DNA from: Candidatus Peregrinibacteria bacterium
GTDB lineage: Bacteria; Patescibacteriota; Gracilibacteria; UBA1369; UM-FILTER-53-11
Length of the DNA: 10,358 bases
Direction of reading: 5' to 3'
Assembly (NCBI GenBank): GCA_023245725.1
Contig: JAHFJU010000051.1
Location: 1 to 10,358, forward strand
A model generated the notes under the pieces. That model was not told the origin of the DNA. It made no database searches and saw nothing but the letters and a program-made list of their open reading frames with translations. Made by a program: the position numbers and the translations under genes. This document shows, one piece after another, positions 1 to 6,424 of the stretch; the first letter of the stretch is position 1; every line of letters begins with the position of its first letter.

Positions 1-166
1 CTGCAGAAACAAATCAGAAGAAATTCATCATACAGCACGGTTCAGTGTGGCGAAGACTCACAACCCATATTACCTAGCTCCACTCTGCAAGTCACACCAC
101 CAACTTGCGCACAACGCCGATGTGAGGACCGTAGAAGTGCGAAAAATCGCGATGAGGTCTGGCTAA
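1..166 (+). CDS. HNH-nuclease-like protein, C-terminal fragment (5' end outside window)
   Basis: An open frame (frame 2, first whole codon at base 2) enters from the left edge and ends at TAA 164-166, giving 54 visible residues. The segment has EIHH near residues 7-10, a THNP about ten residues later, then LAPLCKSHHQLAH (residues 25-37). The spacing of a His pair, an Asn, and a Cys/His-rich end resembles the beta-beta-alpha-metal core of HNH endonucleases, where the paired His is catalytic and Cys/His residues bind zinc. The 17 residues after the core are basic and end in MRSG. The upstream part, including any first CxxC pair, is outside the window, so neither full domain structure nor function can be settled. 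The two other forward frames are also partly open here; I chose this one for its HNH-like pattern. It lies 67 nt upstream of ligA on the same strand but ligA has its own promoter. Confidence 0.55.
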   Translation, partial: CRNKSEEIHHTARFSVAKTHNPYYLAPLCKSHHQLAHNADVRTVEVRKIAMRSG

Positions 167-212
167 TCCATTTCAGATCTATAATTATCGGACAATTTCT
201 ACAGCTATCGCT

Positions 213-226
213 TGCTCTGCTATACT
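213..226 (+). promoter_or_regulatory. Extended -10 promoter of ligA, leaderless geometry
   Basis: TATACT at 221-226 is preceded by TG at 218-219 with one base between, the extended -10 arrangement. No good -35 hexamer is visible about 17 nt upstream. The ligA ATG starts 7 nt after the hexamer, where transcription would begin, so the mRNA would have essentially no leader. The same 11-mer TCTGCTATACT occurs before the gene at 8446. Confidence 0.55.
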
Positions 227-233
227 TCTGCCA

Positions 234-2408
234 ATGGAAAAACAGCACGCCAAAACTAAGATTGAAAAGCTAAAGGAACAGATTAGATCTTTGAATTATC
301 ATTACTTTGTACTCAACGAAACAGTTGTAGAAGAGTCGGTTCGGGATAGTCTCAAGCGCGAACTTAAAGAATTAGAAGCGCTATACCCGGAATTCATTAC
401 TCCAGACTCTCCAACGCAACGAGTCGGCAGCGTGCTTTCTGGCAAGTTTGCCTCGATCACACACATGACCGCAAAAAAAAGCCTCGAAGATGTTTTTTCA
501 GAAGATGAAATTCGCGATTGGGAAAAAAGAATTTCAAAGTTGGTGGTAGGTGAAAAAATCGAATATGTAGCAGAGGCGAAAATTGATGGGCTTAATGTTA
601 CTTTGCATTATGAAGGCGGTGAGTTTGTGCGAGCAATAACCCGCGGAAACGGCATTGAAGGTGAAGATGTAACTCACACAATAAAAACTATTGAGGTAAT
701 TCCGCTAACTCTTAATGAGCCGATCGATATCGAAGTTTCTGGCGAAGTTTTTTTCTCGAAGCAAAGTTTTGAGGCGGTAAATCGCCAGCAGCAAGAAATC
801 GGGGAAGCACTTTTTGCAAATCCTAGAAATGCGGCTGCGGGCACCGTTCGTCAACTTGATCCATCTATTGCGGCATCGCGTAAATTGTCGTTTTTTCTTT
901 ATGAGATGGGCAAAAACACTCTCTCGAAAATTCCTGAACAACAGAATGAAGTTCTCGAAACGCTTGAACGACTTGGTTTGCCTGTGAGTCCGTATGTAAA
1001 AAAGTGCGACACTATCGACGAAGTTTTGGATCAGTGTAAAAAGATGCACGATGAACGAGAGAAAATTCCTTTTGAAATTGATGGAGTTGTAATAAAAGTT
1101 CAGTCACGTGAACAGCAACAGCGAATGGGATTTACCGCTAAGACTCCACGTTGGGCGGTTGCGTATAAATTTCCGGCTGCGCAGGTCACAACCGAGATTT
1201 TAGATATAATTATTCAAGTTGGGCGAACAGGTGCGCTAACTCCTGTCGCGGTGCTCAAGCCGGTTTTTGTTGCTGGTTCTACCGTTTCACGTGCGACGCT
1301 CCACAATGAAGATGAAATTTTTAAAAAAGATGTTCGAGTTGGCGACACTGTGATTATTCATAAAGCTGGCGATGTAATTCCCGAGGTTGTGCGAGTGTTG
1401 ATTGAGCTTAGAACTGGTAGTGAAAATCCTTTTGTGTTCCCTAAAAAATGTCCAGTCTGTGATGGCAGTGTAGAGAGGATTGATGGCGAGGCGGCTTGGC
1501 GATGCTGTAATTCGGCATGTTTTGCGCAAGAGCGTGAGCATGTAATTCACTTTGTAGGAAAAACGGCATTTGATATCGATGGGCTTGGCGAAAAAGTTGT
1601 TGTGCAGCTCATTGAACAGGGATTAATTGGTGATGAGGCTGATATTTTCTCCCTTACCGAAGCCGATTTTTTGACTCTTCCATTATTTAAAGAAAAACGT
1701 GCGACAAAGGTTATTGCAGCAACAATTAAAGCGAAGCGTGTCGCATTAAGCCGTTTTATAACAGCGCTTGGAATTCGTCATGTAGGTGAAGGAACCGCGC
1801 AAGATTTAGCACGATTATTAAGAATGATTATTTGTTCGAGTGGCCAAAAAACTGCTATTGAGTCCGCATTAGTCTCAGGCATAAATAGAGGTTCGTCGCT
1901 GTCGACTGATCATGATTTACTTTCTCCTAAAACTTTCTACGAAATAATGAATGGATTTTCTATCGATCAACTTCTTGAGGTTGAAGGTCTTGGCGAAATT
2001 GTCGCGCGCTCTGTTTTTGATTTTTTCCATGCTCAAAAAACCGCTCATCTATGCGATAAATTGAGTGACGCAAATGTTGTGATTTTATTGCAGCCCGCGA
2101 CTAAATCAACTCAATTATCAGGAAAAAGAATTGTTGTCACTGGCAGTTTAAAAACTTTAGGGCGAGAACAAGTAAAAGATTTTATAAAACGAGCAGGAGG
2201 AGTTGTTCAAAGTAGTGTTTCTGCAAATACTGATTTTTTAGTTTGCGGAGATGAGTCTGGCAGCAAACTCGATAAAGCAAAAGAGCTTGGCGTTGCGGTG
2301 ATCGATGAAGAAAAATTGTATGAACTTGCTGGAATTGTTTCTGTAGATTCAAAAATAGATACGAGCAAAAATGGCTATAATGAAGATGTGCAGCAATCAC
2401 TCCTATAA
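234..2408 (+). CDS. ligA: NAD+-dependent DNA ligase LigA
   Basis: This enzyme seals nicks in double-stranded DNA during replication and repair, using NAD+ as AMP donor. It has 724 residues, somewhat longer than the usual 650-700. Visible in order are an Ia-type helical N-terminus (about 1-60); the adenylation domain with nucleotide-accepting Lys116 in KIDG, then GEVFF, FANPRNAAAG and EIDGVVIKV; an OB fold (QVGRTGALTPVAVL onward); a zinc finger with Cys406, Cys409, Cys424 or 425, and Cys429; helix-hairpin-helix repeats with an extra segment of about 30 residues (530-580); and a C-terminal BRCT domain (about 625-700, SGKRIVVTGSL). Three of the five NMN-contacting residues of the Ia domain differ from the classical set. 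The ATG at 234 is chosen because the extended -10 ends just 7 nt upstream. It ends at TAA and converges on dnaX with 47 nt between the stops and no obvious terminator. Confidence 0.96.
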   Translation: MEKQHAKTKIEKLKEQIRSLNYHYFVLNETVVEESVRDSLKRELKELEALYPEFITPDSPTQRVGSVLSGKFASITHMTAKKSLEDVFSEDEIRDWEKRISKLVVGEKIEYVAEAKIDGLNVTLHYEGGEFVRAITRGNGIEGEDVTHTIKTIEVIPLTLNEPIDIEVSGEVFFSKQSFEAVNRQQQEIGEALFANPRNAAAGTVRQLDPSIAASRKLSFFLYEMGKNTLSKIPEQQNEVLETLERLGLPVSPYVKKCDTIDEVLDQCKKMHDEREKIPFEIDGVVIKVQSREQQQRMGFTAKTPRWAVAYKFPAAQVTTEILDIIIQVGRTGALTPVAVLKPVFVAGSTVSRATLHNEDEIFKKDVRVGDTVIIHKAGDVIPEVVRVLIELRTGSENPFVFPKKCPVCDGSVERIDGEAAWRCCNSACFAQEREHVIHFVGKTAFDIDGLGEKVVVQLIEQGLIGDEADIFSLTEADFLTLPLFKEKRATKVIAATIKAKRVALSRFITALGIRHVGEGTAQDLARLLRMIICSSGQKTAIESALVSGINRGSSLSTDHDLLSPKTFYEIMNGFSIDQLLEVEGLGEIVARSVFDFFHAQKTAHLCDKLSDANVVILLQPATKSTQLSGKRIVVTGSLKTLGREQVKDFIKRAGGVVQSSVSANTDFLVCGDESGSKLDKAKELGVAVIDEEKLYELAGIVSVDSKIDTSKNGYNEDVQQSLL

Positions 2409-2455
2409 TCGTTATTTCACGAAAAACTTGGCGACCGTTTATTAGATTAGTTTAT

Positions 2456-4087
2456 CTACCAATCATTAAACATTTCCATCGCTTTGTCGGCAACGTTTGT
2501 TCCGGATGTTGGCGGTGGAGTAGGTTCTGGCTCTGCCTCTTGCGGTTTTCGGTCTCTTAATAATTCAGCTTTTCGTTCGTCTGCGGTCATTTGTGCGATT
2601 ACAAGTTCGCACCTAATTTTTACAAGTCTTCCAAATAAATCTTTTATTGCTCGTTCTACGGCAGACTTAACACTTACAGTATCAACCTTTTCCATGTGAA
2701 ATTTCGCACGGAAAACCAACTTCAACTCCGATTCTGTCTCAACTAAATTGCACTGGCACAATGAACGTCGCAACGATGGCGGTGAAATATGTTCAATTAT
2801 TCGTTGCCAGTGTTCTGAAATGTTGCCTTCAAGTTTTACGAGCTCTTGCGAAATTGCCGCTACAGTAACGGCTTCTTCTTGAGTAGCCTCTTGTGTAGTA
2901 TGTGGTTTGAAAGAGGGGAATGGCGATGGTGTGAGTGGTCGATCTATATTTTTTAAATTATTCGCTATAGGTTGTTGTGTTTTTACGAATGTTGGTTGAG
3001 GCGCTCGTGATGATTCTATATTATTTGAGCTTTGTACAATTGCCTGAGCTTGCGGCGCTCTCATCGATTCCTGTGCATTGCTGCAGATTCTTATCGCCGC
3101 AATTTCTAGCGGAAGCTGAGGAATAATAGTAGTTTTTAGCATGTCTCGAGCTTTTTCAAAGTGTTCAATCATTCCAATCCACAAGCCGATTTTTCCATCA
3201 CCACTATGTACACTCGAAATCATCTGTTCTCTCAAATACTCAAGCACCTCGCGCGTGAAAGTTGTTAAATCAAATCCTTCTGTGTGAATATCGCTAATAG
3301 TGTTTAGTGCGCCTTTCGCATCTTTCGCAATTAGTAGATCAATCAACTTCTTAATTGTTACATGTCCGGTAACTCCAAGGTGTTCGCGTACATGTTCAAG
3401 CGTCAACTTTTTGTCTAAAATTAGCTGTTCAAATAAGCCAATCGCATCGCGCATTCCTCCTTCTACATGTCGCGCAATTAGTTCAATCGCTGTTTCTTCA
3501 GCCTCAATTCCTTCGCCTTGAGCAATAAACGCGAGCCTTGCCATTATGGTTTTGTAGTCAATCCTCTTTAAATCGAAACGCTGACAACGTGAAATAATTG
3601 TCTCTGGGATTTTATGAGACTCGGTCGTACACAAAATAAAAAATACATTAGCCGGTGGTTCCTCGAGAGTCTTTAAAAGCGCATTAAATGCCTCTTTTGT
3701 TAGCATATGCACTTCATCGATTATATACACTTTATTCAGTGCCAGTGATGGCGCATAATCAATTTTAGATTTCAAATCGCGGATTTCATCTATTCCACGG
3801 TTGCTGGCAGCGTCAATTTCTAGCACGTCAATGAGCGATCCGTCACGAATAGAAATACAAATTCCACACGCGTCGCACGCTTCTCCAGCTTCATTTTTAT
3901 TTGTACAGTTTAGGGATTTTGCAATTAAGCGCGCGGTAGAAGTTTTTCCGGTTCCGCGCGGTCCACAAAAAAGATACGCGTGAGTAAGTGAGTTGTTTTT
4001 TATCTCGTTTAAAAGAGTTTCGCGTACTAAATCTTGTCCGACTAAATGTGAAAAACTCTGTGGCCGATACTTGGTATACAGTGACAT
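2456..4087 (-). CDS. dnaX: DNA polymerase III subunit gamma/tau
   Basis: This is the clamp-loader ATPase subunit that loads the sliding clamp and organises the replisome. The 543-residue product begins with the typical YTKYRPQSFSHLVGQ. It has Walker A GPRGTGKT (42-49), a four-cysteine zinc module (Cys61, Cys71, Cys74, Cys77), Walker B YIIDE (121-125), the conserved AFNALLKTLEEPP block, and the SRC arginine finger (166-168). Domain III follows, then a Pro/Gln/Thr-rich linker (about 345-405), and a C-terminal folded region (about 408-500) with WQRIIEHI and FHMEK that resembles the tau-type C-terminus of many Gram-positive-like DnaX proteins. The tail is charged and ends in MFNDW, stop TAG. It is the last gene of the comF-78aa-172aa-dnaX cluster, 23 nt after the 172-aa gene, and has an extended -10 of its own in that gap. 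Confidence 0.95.
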   Translation of the reverse strand: MSLYTKYRPQSFSHLVGQDLVRETLLNEIKNNSLTHAYLFCGPRGTGKTSTARLIAKSLNCTNKNEAGEACDACGICISIRDGSLIDVLEIDAASNRGIDEIRDLKSKIDYAPSLALNKVYIIDEVHMLTKEAFNALLKTLEEPPANVFFILCTTESHKIPETIISRCQRFDLKRIDYKTIMARLAFIAQGEGIEAEETAIELIARHVEGGMRDAIGLFEQLILDKKLTLEHVREHLGVTGHVTIKKLIDLLIAKDAKGALNTISDIHTEGFDLTTFTREVLEYLREQMISSVHSGDGKIGLWIGMIEHFEKARDMLKTTIIPQLPLEIAAIRICSNAQESMRAPQAQAIVQSSNNIESSRAPQPTFVKTQQPIANNLKNIDRPLTPSPFPSFKPHTTQEATQEEAVTVAAISQELVKLEGNISEHWQRIIEHISPPSLRRSLCQCNLVETESELKLVFRAKFHMEKVDTVSVKSAVERAIKDLFGRLVKIRCELVIAQMTADERKAELLRDRKPQEAEPEPTPPPTSGTNVADKAMEMFNDW

Positions 4088-4097
4088 AGCACCGCCG

Positions 4098-4106
4098 ATT
4101 GTAACA
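4098..4106 (-). promoter_or_regulatory. Possible extended -10 promoter for dnaX
   Basis: Read on the minus strand this is TGTTACAAT: a TG, one base, and a TACAAT hexamer (4103-4098). The dnaX ATG begins 10 nt beyond the hexamer, so a transcript from here would have a leader of only a few bases. No strong -35 is visible. It may boost dnaX independently of the upstream genes. Confidence 0.4.
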
Positions 4107-4110
4107 CAAA

Positions 4111-4629
4111 CTAGTTAGTCCCGCTCCCAGATTCTCTCTTCTCAGGTAGCTCTCGCGATACTAAACCTGCTCCAGTTGAACCGGTAGCCTCATTCGCCGC
4201 ATTTTGAGCAAGCTCGTCCGATTGTGCAAGATCAAACATAAATCCTACATCTTCTGGCTTTATTGCTCCGGATTTTAATCCATCTGCAAGTTTTGCAACA
4301 ATTCCTGCAACTCGTTTATCGACATTTGCACCTGTAAATGTTTCGTCTGGAACTTGCGCCCCAATTTGAGTTAACGCATTCCTTTGGCCATTTTGTGCTG
4401 CTTCGTTTCTATATTCCATAGAATTTCCAAAGCTAGAGATTGCTCTATCGAATTCACCGGCTTTTTCAGGATGAGCATTTAGTGTGTCGATCACTTTTGC
4501 CAAAGCATTAATCGCTTTGTCGCGTATTTCGCCTGCCGATTCAACCCCGCTTAGCATTTTTTCAGCTACTTCATGCGGATTATTTTTCGCAATTTCACCT
4601 TCTGGCCTATTTGGTTTTTCTCCTGACAT
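4111..4629 (-). CDS. Hypothetical Ala-rich helical protein, 172 aa
   Basis: I do not recognise this protein. It is soluble by eye, with no signal peptide or membrane segment, rich in Ala, Glu, Asn and Gly, and should be largely helical between residues 15 and 150 (for example EVAEKMLSGVES, DKAINALAKVID and GIVAKLADGLKSGA). The first 15 and last 25 residues look disordered; the C-terminus is Ser/Gly/Glu-rich and ends in GSGTN before a TAG stop. No cysteines and no catalytic signature are visible. It starts 34 nt after the 78-aa gene and ends 23 nt before dnaX on the same strand, so co-transcription is likely. An AT-rich stretch precedes the ATG with no Shine-Dalgarno sequence. The frame is well supported by length, lack of a credible alternative, and operon position. 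Confidence 0.75.
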   Translation of the reverse strand: MSGEKPNRPEGEIAKNNPHEVAEKMLSGVESAGEIRDKAINALAKVIDTLNAHPEKAGEFDRAISSFGNSMEYRNEAAQNGQRNALTQIGAQVPDETFTGANVDKRVAGIVAKLADGLKSGAIKPEDVGFMFDLAQSDELAQNAANEATGSTGAGLVSRELPEKRESGSGTN

Positions 4630-4663
4630 ATTTATTTTGTTTTACAGAATTATTAGGATTTTT

Positions 4664-4900
4664 TTAGGCTACAATCGCATTAAGTGATGTTGCTAGTCCA
4701 TTCCATGCGGTTTTTTCCATGTTATCGATGCGTTTCCACTCCTCTTGTTCAGAAATAAATACATCACGAAGTTTCATGAGCTGATCTTCGTTCATTGTTG
4801 GTAATTTATAGAGCAACTTTTTTTTATCTTCAAAGTTGAGAAATCTTGAACCGAGTGTTAGCCCTTCAACGTCTGAAATGAGTGATAGTTTTGTTTGCAT
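4664..4900 (-). CDS. Hypothetical helical protein, 78 aa, related to the C-terminal block of the 280-aa protein at 8446
   Basis: I cannot assign a function. Residues 22-58 form a charged helical block: an acidic-Lys stretch (FEDKKKLL), then LP, then a helix with Gln, Leu and Phe at regular spacing (DQLMKLRDVF), then EQEEWKRI. It aligns without gaps to residues 196-232 of the 280-aa protein encoded at 8446-9288, with matched K26/K200, P34/P208, Q40/Q214, L44/L218, F48/F222 and E51/E225. There is no signal peptide or transmembrane helix. The gene lies 17 nt downstream of the comF-like gene and 34 nt before the 172-aa gene, so it is probably in their operon. The leader is A/T-rich (AAATAAAAAC before ATG) and without a Shine-Dalgarno sequence. 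Confidence 0.7.
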   Translation of the reverse strand: MQTKLSLISDVEGLTLGSRFLNFEDKKKLLYKLPTMNEDQLMKLRDVFISEQEEWKRIDNMEKTAWNGLATSLNAIVA

Positions 4901-4917
4901 GTTTTTATTTGTTTAGT

Positions 4918-5730
4918 TCATAACAGTATACCATTTTTTGCCGTGTAGTTCAATGGCGCTTGTGCCAATGTGATAGCGATTATACGAGAATACGGCAGTC
5001 GGTGTTTTAGGATTGTAGCGGCTTCGATCAAAGTTGAACCTGTTGTTACAACGTCGTCGACAAGAACAATGGTTTTGGCTCCTTTAAGACCTTTAAAGGC
5101 ATCGAAGTTCAGGGTAAAAGCGTTTTTAAGATTCTCATGGCGGTCGTGTTGGGTTTTTCCTACCTGCGTTTTTGTTTTGAGTGAGCGGTTTAGTAGGCGA
5201 ATTAAGCGGTTGTTATTGGCTAATTTGCTCTCATCTACTTTCAGCTTGGCATGATATTGCGAAACGTCGTGTGTGTTGTTAGTATTTATTTTTCCATCAG
5301 ATTCCTCGAGTAATGCCTGCGCTATTGTGCGACTTTGGTTGTATCCTCGCCATTTTAGGCGCGATGTATGAAGTGGAATCGGCACGAAAATCACATTTTC
5401 AGTAAATGCTTTTTTCTCTTCGTTCGGCAGCTCTGTATACAATTTTTGTACAATCCTTTTTATTGTTCCCGAGGCCTGAATTACGCAATCATATTTATAA
5501 AGATGTATTATTTCGCGAATAAGTTTTGTGTGAATTGTCTGCAGGCTCAAAACCGGAAGTTCGATCATATTTACCAATAGCGTTTGAATTCGCGATTTTG
5601 CATGCAGATTTTCAAGGCAATATTCGCAAACGTAATCACCAATTGTTCCGCATGAAACACATGCAATCGGTAAAATTGTGTTAACTACGTTGGTAAAAAG
5701 TGTGCGTGTTTTTTCGAGAAGCGTTGGCAT
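4918..5730 (-). CDS. comF: ComF-family phosphoribosyltransferase-like protein
   Basis: ComF proteins are type I phosphoribosyltransferase-fold proteins needed late in DNA uptake during natural transformation; the substrate is not established. The 270-residue product starts with a zinc-ribbon-like cysteine set (Cys24, Cys27, Cys35, Cys38). It then has VPIPLHTSRLKWRGYNQS (116-133), the family hallmark, and the PRPP-binding loop IVLVDDVVTTGST (221-233) with Asp225-Asp226. The block TKTQ...QHDRHENLKNAF (186-205) matches the usual T-x-Q...R-x-x-N-x-x-x-AF element. Between residues about 142 and 175 there is an insert of roughly 30 residues rich in Asn, Lys and Asp that most ComF proteins lack. It is the first gene of the cluster leading to dnaX. 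The stop is TGA, which argues against TGA recoding. No clear promoter or Shine-Dalgarno sequence precedes the ATG. Confidence 0.85.
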   Translation of the reverse strand: MPTLLEKTRTLFTNVVNTILPIACVSCGTIGDYVCEYCLENLHAKSRIQTLLVNMIELPVLSLQTIHTKLIREIIHLYKYDCVIQASGTIKRIVQKLYTELPNEEKKAFTENVIFVPIPLHTSRLKWRGYNQSRTIAQALLEESDGKINTNNTHDVSQYHAKLKVDESKLANNNRLIRLLNRSLKTKTQVGKTQHDRHENLKNAFTLNFDAFKGLKGAKTIVLVDDVVTTGSTLIEAATILKHRLPYSRIIAITLAQAPLNYTAKNGILL

Positions 5731-5932
5731 AAAATTTCGCTGTGTGAAATTGTGAAGTTTCGAGTTTTAGATTAGCTATTAGAATTTTGATTGAAAGCGG
5801 GGGAGCGCAGCTCCTATCTGTATCATCCGTACCGATAACCAATTGGTCCCGCTTGTGACGGGGAGCAACGTATCAAACGATTATGAACCGAGATTAAACA
5901 ATTTCTGAAATTCCAGATTAAAATAAAAACTT
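5731..5932. other. Intergenic region between comF and tRNA-Val, with small inverted repeats
   Basis: I find no convincing gene in this stretch between the divergent comF-like gene and the tRNA promoter. It contains three short inverted repeats close together: GGAGC/GCTCC around a 3-nt loop (5802-5814), the perfect 10-bp palindrome ACCAATTGGT (5838-5847), and CCCG/CGGG around a 7-nt loop (5848-5862). The word GGGGAGC occurs at 5800-5806 and again at 5860-5866, so GCTCC (5810-5814) could pair with either copy. It could be a comF leader, a small RNA, or a dispersed repeat; the sequence alone does not decide. Confidence 0.4.
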
Positions 5933-5960
5933 TTGCACTCTCTTTTAAAGTGGCTATAAT
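5933..5960 (+). promoter_or_regulatory. Sigma70-type promoter for tRNA-Val
   Basis: TTGCAC (5933-5938) and a perfect TATAAT (5955-5960) are separated by 16 bp. Transcription would start near 5967 and give an 87-nt leader before the tRNA. A GC-rich sequence directly after the -10 (GCGCCGCG) resembles discriminators of stable-RNA promoters under growth-rate control, though that is inference. Confidence 0.7.
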
Positions 5961-5980
5961 TGCGCCGCGAAGGGGAGTTA

Positions 5981-6021
5981 GGCAGTTAGCTTGTCGCCGC
6001 TTGGCGGGACTGAGGAACTGC
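5981..6021 (+). ncRNA. Structured leader of the tRNA-Val transcript
   Basis: GCAGTT (5982-5987) pairs with AACTGC (6016-6021), enclosing an inner hairpin made of GTC/GAC and GCC/GGC around a GCTT loop (about 5993-6008). The 5' arm is part of an 11-nt word, GGCAGTTAGCT (5981-5991), that is repeated exactly at the tRNA 5' end (6055-6065). I do not recognise a known RNA family; conserved words of SRP RNA, RNase P RNA and tmRNA are not present. Confidence 0.4.
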
Positions 6022-6053
6022 AGCCATTCACTTCACACTTCATGTTCGTTCAT

Positions 6054-6130
6054 GGGCAGTTAGCTCAGTTGGCTAGAGCGTCTCGTTGACGTCGAGAAGG
6101 TCACTGGTTCGAATCCAGTACTGCCCACCA
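6054..6130 (+). tRNA. tRNA-Val(GAC)
   Basis: All cloverleaf elements are present. The 7-bp acceptor stem GGGCAGT/ACTGCCC is fully paired, the D arm is GCTC/GAGC, the anticodon stem TCTCG/CGAGA carries the loop TTGACGT, the variable region is AGGTC, and the T arm is ACTGG-TTCGAAT-CCAGT. The discriminator base is A and the terminal CCA is encoded (6128-6130). The anticodon GAC reads the valine codons GUC and GUU. Position 37 is G, whereas A is common for valine tRNAs. The gene is solitary, has its own promoter and leader, and marks the left boundary of a small accessory patch. Confidence 0.95.
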
Positions 6131-6138
6131 AATAAATT

Positions 6139-6155
6139 AGCGCCTTTTTGGCGTT
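6139..6155 (+). terminator. Short hairpin after tRNA-Val, possible weak terminator
   Basis: AGCGCC (6139-6144) pairs with GGCGTT (6150-6155), one pair being G-T, around a TTTTT loop. It starts 9 nt after the tRNA CCA end. There is no U-run after the stem, so it may act in 3'-end processing or as an inefficient terminator. Confidence 0.35.
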
Positions 6156-6175
6156 GTGCAGGTTACATGGTATTT

Positions 6176-6358
6176 ATGAAAAAAGAGGTCGTTATTTACC
6201 AGTCAAAACAAGGTGAAATTGAATTTCTTGGTATTTAAGAGCGAGTAAATAACTCAAATTTTAAACTGGTCGAATTCGACAAGTTATGGAATTCGTGAGG
6301 CGTAGCTAATGTTAACTATTTAATACAAAAACATCTTTCCGCTACTAATTGGTTGTAA
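6176..6358 (+). pseudogene. Decayed KilA-N-domain (RhuM-like start) gene relic
   Basis: Reading from ATG 6176 in one frame gives a short peptide starting MKKEVVIYQSKQGEIEF, which resembles the N-terminus of RhuM-family proteins. It is stopped by TAA at 6236. The same frame then continues as ERVNNSNFKLVEFDKL, a TGA at 6296, and GVANVNYLIQKHLSATN before a TAA at 6356. From memory, the sequence from IEFLG onward follows the KilA-N DNA-binding domain without gaps (IEFLG-W-E....NPNF..VEFD.F.NEAG....TLSPKKWIEATNA), with the first stop where Trp is usual and the second where Ala is usual. KilA-N proteins are typical of phages and mobile elements. The relic shows only the first part of the domain and no downstream half. 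Alternatively, the 20-aa peptide could be an intact small gene, which I consider unlikely. Confidence 0.55.
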
Positions 6359-6370
6359 ATGTAAAATATA

Positions 6371-6400
6371 TTGACATTCCGCCTGTGTGCGAACTATAAT
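6371..6400 (+). promoter_or_regulatory. Consensus promoter of the Panacea toxin-antitoxin operon
   Basis: A perfect TTGACA (6371-6376) and a perfect TATAAT (6395-6400) are separated by 18 bp. Transcription should start near 6407, giving a leader of about 24 nt with no Shine-Dalgarno sequence before ATG 6431. This is the strongest-looking promoter in the window, as expected for an operon that is repressed by its own product. Confidence 0.8.
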
Positions 6401-6424
6401 TTAAATTCATACAAAACTAATTAA

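Noticed and set aside
42..248. Minus-strand 68-aa frame at the left edge
   Set aside because: It crosses the ligA promoter and start, is antisense to the HNH-like frame, and has no recognisable domain.
2409..2455. Bidirectional terminator between ligA and dnaX
   Set aside because: No GC-rich inverted repeat or flanking T-run can be found in the 47-nt gap.
2935..2960. A-run in dnaX (minus strand, TTA AAA AAT, followed by a +1-frame TAG) as a programmed frameshift site making a short gamma form
   Set aside because: The run is only six A residues, the heptamer is not the efficient AAAAAAG type, and no Shine-Dalgarno stimulator or strong hairpin is visible near it.
5740..5753. Fourteen-base match to the E. 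coli lacZ leader (minus strand ACAATTTCACACAG)
   Set aside because: The match ends on both sides without lac operator symmetry or other vector sequence; it lies directly before the comF-like ATG and is most likely coincidence.
5967..6053. tRNA leader as SRP RNA or RNase P RNA
   Set aside because: The conserved GGAA tetraloop with its asymmetric loop, and the RNase P core words, are missing; it is also too short.
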